DNA of 11,454 nt, taken from positions 1 through 11,454 of the forward strand of contig JANYDM010000028.1 in the NCBI GenBank assembly GCA_025363575.1. The letters are read 5' to 3'. Of this stretch, positions 6,678 through 11,454 are shown one piece after another. Source of the DNA: Betaproteobacteria bacterium (GTDB lineage Bacteria > Pseudomonadota > Gammaproteobacteria > Burkholderiales > SG8-41). Positions within the stretch are counted from its first letter, which is position 1; every line of letters begins with the position of its first letter. The notes beneath the pieces are model-generated. The model worked only from the letters and a program-made list of their open reading frames with translations, searched no databases and was not told where the DNA came from. Both the position numbers and the translations under genes were made by a program.

Positions 6678-7868
6678 ATGAGCAACGAACGTGAAGTCGT
6701 CGTATTGAGCGGCGTGCGCACAGCGATCGGCGACTACGGCGGCGCGCTGAAAGATCTCGCGCCGACGGAACTTGCCGGCCAGGTGATACGTGAAGCGGTG
6801 AAGCGCGCGAAGGTCGATCCGAAGAGCGTCGGCACCCTGGTGCTCGGGAACGTGATCCACACCGAAGCGAAAGACATGTACGTGTCGCGCGTTGCCTGCT
6901 TGAAAGGCGGGCTGCCGCAGGAAACGACCGCGCTCACGGTCAACCGACTGTGCGGCAGCGGCCTGCAGGCCATCATAAGCGCGGCGCAGATGATCAAGCT
7001 GGGCGACGCTGACGTCGCGGTCGGCGCAGGCGTCGAATCAATGAGCCGCGGCGGCTACCTGATGCCGACGCTGCGCTGGGGCCAGCGCATGAGCGACGGC
7101 AATGTGGTCGACATGATGGTCGGCGCGCTGACCGATCCATTCGACGCCGTACACATGGGCATCACCGCCGAAAACATCGCCGAACAATGGAAAATCAGCC
7201 GCGAGCAGCAGGATGAGTTCGCAGTCGAAAGCCACCGCCGCGCGGTCAACGCGATCGACAAAGGCTACTTCAAGGACCAGATCATGCCGGTCGAACTGAA
7301 GACGCGCAAAGGCACGACGCTGTTCGACAAGGACGAGCATCCGCGCGCCGATGCAACGATCGAAGGCATGGCCAAGCTGCGCGCGGTATTCAAAAAGGAC
7401 GGCTCAGTGACCGCGGGCAACGCGTCGGGAATCAATGATGGCGCCGCTGCGATCGTGATGATGGAAAAGTCCGCCGCCGAAAAGCAGGGTCTCAAGCCGA
7501 TGGCGCGGCTCGTTTCGTACGGATTCGCCGGCGTCGATCCGAAGATCATGGGCATAGGCCCGGTGCCGGCCAGCAAGATCGCGCTCGACAAAGCCGGCCT
7601 CAAGGTCAGCGACATGGACGTCATCGAAGCCAACGAGGCATTTGCCGTGCAGGCAATGGCTGTCGCGTGCGATCTGAAGTTCGATGCAAAGAAAACCAAT
7701 CCCAACGGCGGCGCAGTCGGGCTCGGCCATCCGATCGGCGCGACCGGCGCGCTCATCACAATCAAGGCGCTTTACGAGCTCGAGCGCATCGGCGGCAAAT
7801 ACGCGCTGGTGACCATGTGCATAGGTGGCGGCCAGGGCATCGCGGCAATCTACGAGCGCATGCACTGA
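6678..7868 (+). CDS. bktB: acetyl-CoA acyltransferase / beta-ketothiolase, BktB-like
   Basis: The 396-aa thiolase closely resembles BktB of Cupriavidus, a broad-range beta-ketothiolase. It condenses acetyl-CoA with acetyl- or propionyl-CoA for polyhydroxyalkanoate synthesis, and can act in the reverse direction in degradation of acids. The catalytic residues are present: C92 in NRLCGSG (nucleophile), N319 and E320 in NEAF, H351 in GLGHPIGATGA and C381 in CIGGGQG. Blocks such as MYVSRVA, LVDMMVGAL-like VVDMMVGALTDPF (143-155), GITAENIAEQ (161-170) and MGIGPVPASKIAL (291-303) are BktB-like. The start at 6678 is fixed by GAGGAGAG (6666-6673). An in-frame upstream extension overlaps hslO in another frame and is rejected. 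No phaB or phaC gene adjoins, so a role in PHA synthesis is inference. A rho-independent terminator follows immediately, implying a one-gene transcript. Confidence 0.93.
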   Translation: MSNEREVVVLSGVRTAIGDYGGALKDLAPTELAGQVIREAVKRAKVDPKSVGTLVLGNVIHTEAKDMYVSRVACLKGGLPQETTALTVNRLCGSGLQAIISAAQMIKLGDADVAVGAGVESMSRGGYLMPTLRWGQRMSDGNVVDMMVGALTDPFDAVHMGITAENIAEQWKISREQQDEFAVESHRRAVNAIDKGYFKDQIMPVELKTRKGTTLFDKDEHPRADATIEGMAKLRAVFKKDGSVTAGNASGINDGAAAIVMMEKSAAEKQGLKPMARLVSYGFAGVDPKIMGIGPVPASKIALDKAGLKVSDMDVIEANEAFAVQAMAVACDLKFDAKKTNPNGGAVGLGHPIGATGALITIKALYELERIGGKYALVTMCIGGGQGIAAIYERMH

Positions 7869-7887
7869 ACAGGCGCCCCCCCCAAAC

Positions 7888-7924
7888 AAAGCACGCGGGG
7901 AAGTTCTCGCGTGCTTTTTCTTTT
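7888..7924 (+). terminator. rho-independent terminator after the thiolase gene
   Basis: AAAGCACGCG (7888-7897) pairs perfectly with CGCGTGCTTT (7908-7917) around a 10-base loop, and the RNA then continues into a T-rich tail (TTTCTTTT). It begins about 20 bp after the stop codon at 7868. A run of eight C residues (7876-7883) lies just before the stem. This is a textbook intrinsic terminator and isolates the thiolase gene from pgi. Confidence 0.9.
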
Positions 7925-7998
7925 GATGGCACCAAGCCCGCGCCGATTCCGGCAGCAAAACTGAAACCCGCCCCGATTTATCCACGCTGCCCCAGTTC

Positions 7999-9552
7999 AT
8001 GACTTCACCGACCCAAACCCGCACATGGCCTTTGCTCTTGGCACACCGGCAGGCCATGGCCGGCGCGAGTCTGCCGCAGATGTTCGGCGACGATCCGCAG
8101 CGCTTTGCGAATTTTTCGCTGCGCCACGGCGGCGTCTTGTTCGACTACTCCAAAAATCTCATCAATGCGGAAACCATCCGCCTGCTGGCGGCCTTGGCGC
8201 GCGAGCGCGGCCTCGGCGACGAAATGCTGCGCCTCTTCAGCGGCGCCAGGATCAACACCGGTGAAAACCGGCCGGCGCTGCATACTGCGCTGCGCGACAA
8301 CCGCCCGCTCACAGTCGATGGCATAGACGTCAATTCGCTAGTGCAGGCCACGCTCGCGCGCATGCGGGAATTCACCGACGGCGTGCGCAGCGGCGCTATC
8401 GCAGGCAAAGACGGCAAAAAATTCAATGCCGTTGTGCATATCGGCATTGGCGGCTCGCATCTCGGCCCGGCGCTGGTGACGCGCGCGCTGGCACCGTATG
8501 CGAACGGCGGCCCGCACGTGCATTACGTTTCGAACGTCGACGCAGCGGCCGTCTACGCGACGCTGGCGCCGCTCACGCCGGCCACGACTCTCGTCATAGT
8601 CGCCTCGAAAACTTTCACGACTCAAGAGACGCTGACCAACGCGCGCATCGTACGCGACTGGCTTGGCGCGGCAACGACCGGCCAGCTCGTCGCGCTGACA
8701 GCCAACGTCAAACTCGCCGGCGAATTCGGCGTCGCCGACGAGCGCATATTCCCGTGCTGGGACTGGGTCGGCGGGCGCTATTCGCTGTGGTCCGCCATCG
8801 GCCTGCCGATCGCCCTCAATGTTGGCATGGATAATTTCGAGAAACTGCTGCAGGGTGCGCACGAGATGGACGGCCACTTCCGCGATGCGCCGTTCGAGCG
8901 CAGCATGCCCGTCATACTGGCGCTGCTCGGCGTCTGGTACAACAATTTTTTCGGCGCGGCGTCGCACGCGGTGCTGCCGTACGACGAGTCGCTCGCTTTG
9001 TTGCCCGCCTTCCTGCAGCAGCTCGACATGGAGTCGAGCGGCAAAAGCATCACGCGCGACGGCGCTGCCGTCGACCTCGATACGGGTGCCATCATCTGGG
9101 GAGCGCCGGGCACCGATGCGCAGCATTCGTTTTTCCAGCTGCTGCACCAGGGCACGCGACTCATCCCGGCCGACTTCATTGCTGCCTGCGCCCCTCATCA
9201 CGCCGCGCACACGTCGCATGAGATATTGCTGGCCAATTTTTTCGCGCAGACCGCGGCCTTGATGAACGGCGCGGCCGCGGACGGCTTTCCCGGCAATCGG
9301 CCGAGCAATTCCATCATGGTCGAAAAGCTGACGCCGCGCACGCTCGGCTTTCTGCTCGCGCTGTACGAGCACAAGGTGTTCGTGCAGAACGCAATCTGGG
9401 GCGTCAACGCATTCGACCAGCCCGGCGTGGAGCTCGGCAAGCGCCTGGCGGCGCGCGTCCTGCCCGTGCTGGAAAATGCCGAGCCGGTCGCCGCGTTCGA
9501 CCAGTCGACCAACGGCCTCGTCAATTTCTACAAAGCCAATCGCGACAACTGA
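7999..9552 (+). CDS. pgi: glucose-6-phosphate isomerase
   Basis: The 517-aa cytosolic enzyme interconverts glucose 6-phosphate and fructose 6-phosphate. Recognisable elements are HIGIGGSHLGP (147-157) and SKTFTTQET (203-211) in the sugar-isomerase phosphate-binding region, VGGRYSLWSAIGLPIAL (257-273, first PGI signature), MESSGKS (344-350), GTDAQHSFFQLLHQGT (371-386) and the second signature ending FDQPGVELGK (472-481). By position, E345, H376 and K481 match the catalytic Glu, His and Lys of the E. coli enzyme. The protein is somewhat shorter than E. coli Pgi (549 aa), mainly through shorter loops and not through loss of the core. The start at 7999 lacks a clear Shine-Dalgarno, but the next part of the sequence (TRTWPLLLAHRQ) is typical of the family N-terminus. 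A DUF6494-like gene follows 20 bp downstream. Confidence 0.96.
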   Translation: MTSPTQTRTWPLLLAHRQAMAGASLPQMFGDDPQRFANFSLRHGGVLFDYSKNLINAETIRLLAALARERGLGDEMLRLFSGARINTGENRPALHTALRDNRPLTVDGIDVNSLVQATLARMREFTDGVRSGAIAGKDGKKFNAVVHIGIGGSHLGPALVTRALAPYANGGPHVHYVSNVDAAAVYATLAPLTPATTLVIVASKTFTTQETLTNARIVRDWLGAATTGQLVALTANVKLAGEFGVADERIFPCWDWVGGRYSLWSAIGLPIALNVGMDNFEKLLQGAHEMDGHFRDAPFERSMPVILALLGVWYNNFFGAASHAVLPYDESLALLPAFLQQLDMESSGKSITRDGAAVDLDTGAIIWGAPGTDAQHSFFQLLHQGTRLIPADFIAACAPHHAAHTSHEILLANFFAQTAALMNGAAADGFPGNRPSNSIMVEKLTPRTLGFLLALYEHKVFVQNAIWGVNAFDQPGVELGKRLAARVLPVLENAEPVAAFDQSTNGLVNFYKANRDN

Positions 9553-9572
9553 CCGCAACAAGGAGAGCAACG

Positions 9573-9782
9573 ATGAACGAAGAAGCCTTCAACATGAGCA
9601 TCCGCAAGTTTCTGAAAACCGTCGGCGTGCGCTCGCAGTCCGAAATCGAGCGCGCGGTGGCGAAGGCCATTGCCGACGGCAAGCTCAAGGGTCAGGAGAC
9701 GTTTCCGGCACGCATGCAGCTCACCATAGGCGCCATCGGCCTCGACGTTACTCTCGAGGGCGAGATCAAGCTGGAAGGATAA
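9573..9782 (+). CDS. small conserved protein, DUF6494-like
   Basis: The 69-aa product starts MNEEAFNMSIRKFLKTVGV and continues with SEIERAVAKAIADG, KGQETFPARMQL and LDVTLEGEIKLEG. From memory this pattern matches the small uncharacterised DUF6494 family of proteobacteria, but no search was run. It has a predicted N-terminal helical part (residues 1-35) and a beta-rich C-terminal part (45-68), with no signal peptide, membrane span or cysteine. A strong AAGGAG (9560-9565) precedes the ATG, and the gene lies only 20 bp after pgi, so cotranscription is likely. Function is unknown. It is convergent with the exoprotein gene, with 53 bp between stop codons and no obvious terminator. Confidence 0.75.
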   Translation: MNEEAFNMSIRKFLKTVGVRSQSEIERAVAKAIADGKLKGQETFPARMQLTIGAIGLDVTLEGEIKLEG

Positions 9783-9835
9783 CCGTCGCAACATTCCGCC
9801 TGCACCGCCGGCCGTTACCCGGCTCGGGCGCGCAA

Positions 9836-11454
9836 CTACCAGCAGGCTTGTAGGTTGCTTTCCTGTGCTTTGTCTTTGGTTAGATCTACAAACTGCTGCT
9901 GGAAAACGAAAAGATTGGGTTGTTGCAAGCCCGCAATGACGGCATTGATGCCTGACCCGGTCAAATTGTTCAGCAGTTGAAAGCCGGCCTGCTGCATCGT
10001 CACCGAAAAGCTCGCGGTAAGATAGGCGCTGGTAAACGTATAGCCTGCTGGCGGAGAAATACCGGCGAAGGTGCCACTCAGGCTGTTGGCATTGACCAGG
10101 GCAAATTGATCTCCATGCAAGCCCATATATGAACCATAGAGCGCCAGCTTCAACGTGCCATCCAGACTTGCTGCACCGGTCACAGTCAATACGTCATAGT
10201 TAACACCTGCAGTGGTACCACCCAGTTCTGCGAACAGTGTGCCGCCGGCGCCCTGCGTGTAATTGCCATTGATCGTCAGCAAGCCGGGTGAATTGCCGGG
10301 CGCGACGGTGCCATTGTTGATTAATGTGCCGGTACCGACGTTCACGGTGCCGGTGCCCGAGATTACGCCCGTCGCTGCATTCGTCAGATTATTATTGTTG
10401 GTGATGACCGCCGCACCGCCGGCAACATTAAGCGCGCCGCTGTTGATTGGAAACCCGCTCGAGTTAAGTGTACCGGCGTTGACACTGATGGCGCCGGTAT
10501 TGGTCAGATTGTTGAGCGTGCCGCCATTATTGAGCACAAGCGATCCGCCGCTGACATTCGTATTACCGAGGCTGGAGTAAGGGCCGCTGAAGCTCACCGT
10601 GCCGCCGCTGAAATCGACGTTCGACCCTGTGGCTGCGGTCAGAGCGGCCATGTTGAAGGCGCCGGTGCGAAACGCCAGTGTCCCTGCGCCTGCGAACACT
10701 CTCATCGCGCCGTTGCCTCCCAGATCCAGGTTCAGCGTCCCACTATTCACCTGCCATGCGCCGTTGGCATGACTGTACCCATCAATCGATGCATTGCCGC
10801 TACCCGCCGTCTTGGTGACCAGACCCGTGCTGTCGAAAAAGCTCACCCCACTCGCCACCACGTTCAGATCGCCCGCAAAGTCAAACGTCCCGTTGGTGAT
10901 GATCGAACCGTTGTTCAGATCGATTTCACCGCCGGCCAGTTGCACCGTCCCGCCGCTGGCACTCGCCAGCGTATGGTTGGCCACCTGCACCGTCGCAGCA
11001 CCGCTCTTACTGAGCACCGCACCAGTCGCTACCAGCAGCGTGCCGTAACCACCGCTGATGTCTCCTCCCGTCCACGTCGATGACGGCCCCGTCAGCGTCA
11101 CTACCCCGCTGCCGCCCAAAGTACCTGCCACCTGGTTTAACGCACCAATCGTACTCGTTGCGTTAATGTTGAGCACACCATAATTCGTCACCGAGCTGGC
11201 TGTCAGTGGACTATTGAACGTGGTGTTGCCGTTGTTGATTAAGCCTGCCAACGTAGAGTTAGCGTTATTGACAGCGAGCGTGCCACCACCGGCGTTGACT
11301 TGGAATGTGCCACTGCCGGTGCCACCCTGATTCAGATTCAGCGTGCCGCTGCCTACATTCCACTGACCGTTGTTATCCGAGATTGCGGATCCAATCGAAG
11401 CAATGCCGAATCCCGTCGTCTTGGTGACCAGACCGTTGTTGACGAACGTGCTCG
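9836..11454 (-). CDS. C-terminal part of a beta-solenoid exoprotein (adhesin/hemagglutinin-like), partial
   Basis: The frame is open from the right edge to a TAG at 9838-9836, giving 538 visible residues. The true start lies outside the window. A TTG at 11251 is only an internal Leu codon. The protein is very rich in Gly, Asn, Thr, Ser and Ala, with short repeats such as GTLNLDLGGNG, NNGGTLNNLTNTGAISVNAGTLN and GTGTVNVGTGTLINNGTV, typical of parallel beta-solenoids. Near the C-terminus comes the motif TVAPGNSPGLLTINGNYTQ, then a stretch like those ending many autotransporter and hemagglutinin passengers (AELGGTTAGVNYDVLTVTG). The last ~50 residues are not repetitive and end NLQACW. No autotransporter beta-barrel follows, so two-partner secretion or another surface route is more likely. 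GC content is visibly lower than in the neighbouring genes. The role is probably adhesion or surface attachment, by analogy. Confidence 0.82.
   Translation of the reverse strand, partial: STFVNNGLVTKTTGFGIASIGSAISDNNGQWNVGSGTLNLNQGGTGSGTFQVNAGGGTLAVNNANSTLAGLINNGNTTFNSPLTASSVTNYGVLNINATSTIGALNQVAGTLGGSGVVTLTGPSSTWTGGDISGGYGTLLVATGAVLSKSGAATVQVANHTLASASGGTVQLAGGEIDLNNGSIITNGTFDFAGDLNVVASGVSFFDSTGLVTKTAGSGNASIDGYSHANGAWQVNSGTLNLDLGGNGAMRVFAGAGTLAFRTGAFNMAALTAATGSNVDFSGGTVSFSGPYSSLGNTNVSGGSLVLNNGGTLNNLTNTGAISVNAGTLNSSGFPINSGALNVAGGAAVITNNNNLTNAATGVISGTGTVNVGTGTLINNGTVAPGNSPGLLTINGNYTQGAGGTLFAELGGTTAGVNYDVLTVTGAASLDGTLKLALYGSYMGLHGDQFALVNANSLSGTFAGISPPAGYTFTSAYLTASFSVTMQQAGFQLLNNLTGSGINAVIAGLQQPNLFVFQQQFVDLTKDKAQESNLQACW
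10670..11452 (-). repeat. duplicated module within the exoprotein gene
   Basis: Two stretches of the protein align: the one encoded by 11452-11270 (GLVTKTTGFGIASIG, then QWNVGSGTLNLNQGG, then GGGTLAV) and the one encoded by 10843-10670 (GLVTKTAGSGNASID, then AWQVNSGTLNLDLGG, then GAGTLAF). The DNA shares an exact 18-bp block, CGTCTTGGTGACCAGACC, in both copies. The copies are 609 bp (203 codons) apart, in frame, which indicates an internal duplication that has since diverged. Confidence 0.75.

Noticed and set aside
7876..7883. Run of eight C residues
   Set aside because: It looks like a slippage tract, but it lies between a stop codon and a terminator, so phase variation of a gene is not supported.
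8338..9570. 410-codon open frame on the minus strand opposite pgi
   Set aside because: It is Arg/Gln/His rich with no domain pattern, typical of the antisense of a GC-rich gene. pgi is certain on the other strand.
9807..9823. GC-rich hairpin GCCGG/CCGGC between the convergent DUF6494-like and exoprotein genes
   Set aside because: The stem is five pairs with no T-tract on either strand, which is too weak to call a terminator.
10263..11083. Plus-strand frames opposite the exoprotein gene, with Pro/Val/Leu-rich peptides
   Set aside because: They are the antisense of Gly/Asn/Thr-rich repeats, which yields Pro/Val/Leu-rich nonsense. No ribosome binding site or domain is seen.

Overview
The window looks like a chromosomal segment of a GC-rich betaproteobacterium (Burkholderiales or a neighbouring order). 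This rests on three things: two Bug-type periplasmic receptors, a BktB-like beta-ketothiolase, and a KdoO-type Kdo hydroxylase, all typical of that class. Taxonomy is inferred from protein resemblance alone. I see no rRNA, tRNA, CRISPR array, transposase or integrase.

Layout. (1) 1-60, minus: the first 20 codons of a gene leaving the window on the left, preceded by a good Shine-Dalgarno and a 26-bp inverted repeat that resembles an operator. (2) 97-450: intergenic, no convincing gene. (3) 451-4546, plus: four closely spaced genes, namely a Kdo 3-hydroxylase (kdoO), an ArnT-like polytopic glycosyltransferase, a carboxymuconolactone-decarboxylase-family protein and a Bug receptor. (4) 4547-4622: a short convergent intergenic region with nested inverted repeats. 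(5) 4623-5630, minus: a second Bug receptor. (6) 5631-5670: a 40-bp divergent promoter region. It leads right to hslO (Hsp33), whose -10 box lies so close to the ATG that a leaderless mRNA is likely. (7) 6678-7868: a bktB-like thiolase with a candidate promoter upstream and a clear rho-independent terminator downstream. (8) 7999-9782: pgi followed by a 69-aa DUF6494-like gene. (9) 9836-11454, minus: the C-terminal part of a repetitive beta-solenoid exoprotein (adhesin or hemagglutinin-like) that runs off the right edge.

How the parts relate. The first two genes of the plus-strand cluster probably act on the same molecule. KdoO makes Ko from Kdo in the LPS inner core, and the ArnT-like enzyme belongs to a family that transfers a sugar from a polyprenyl-phosphate donor to lipid A or core. 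The CMD-like protein and the Bug receptor form a second, metabolic pair of unknown substrate. hslO, bktB and pgi are ordinary housekeeping or central-metabolism genes. I did not find strong evidence for a wholly new system. The best leads are the KdoO/ArnT-like pair, the leaderless divergent promoter at hslO, the operator-like palindrome at the left edge, and the duplicated module with no barrel in the exoprotein.
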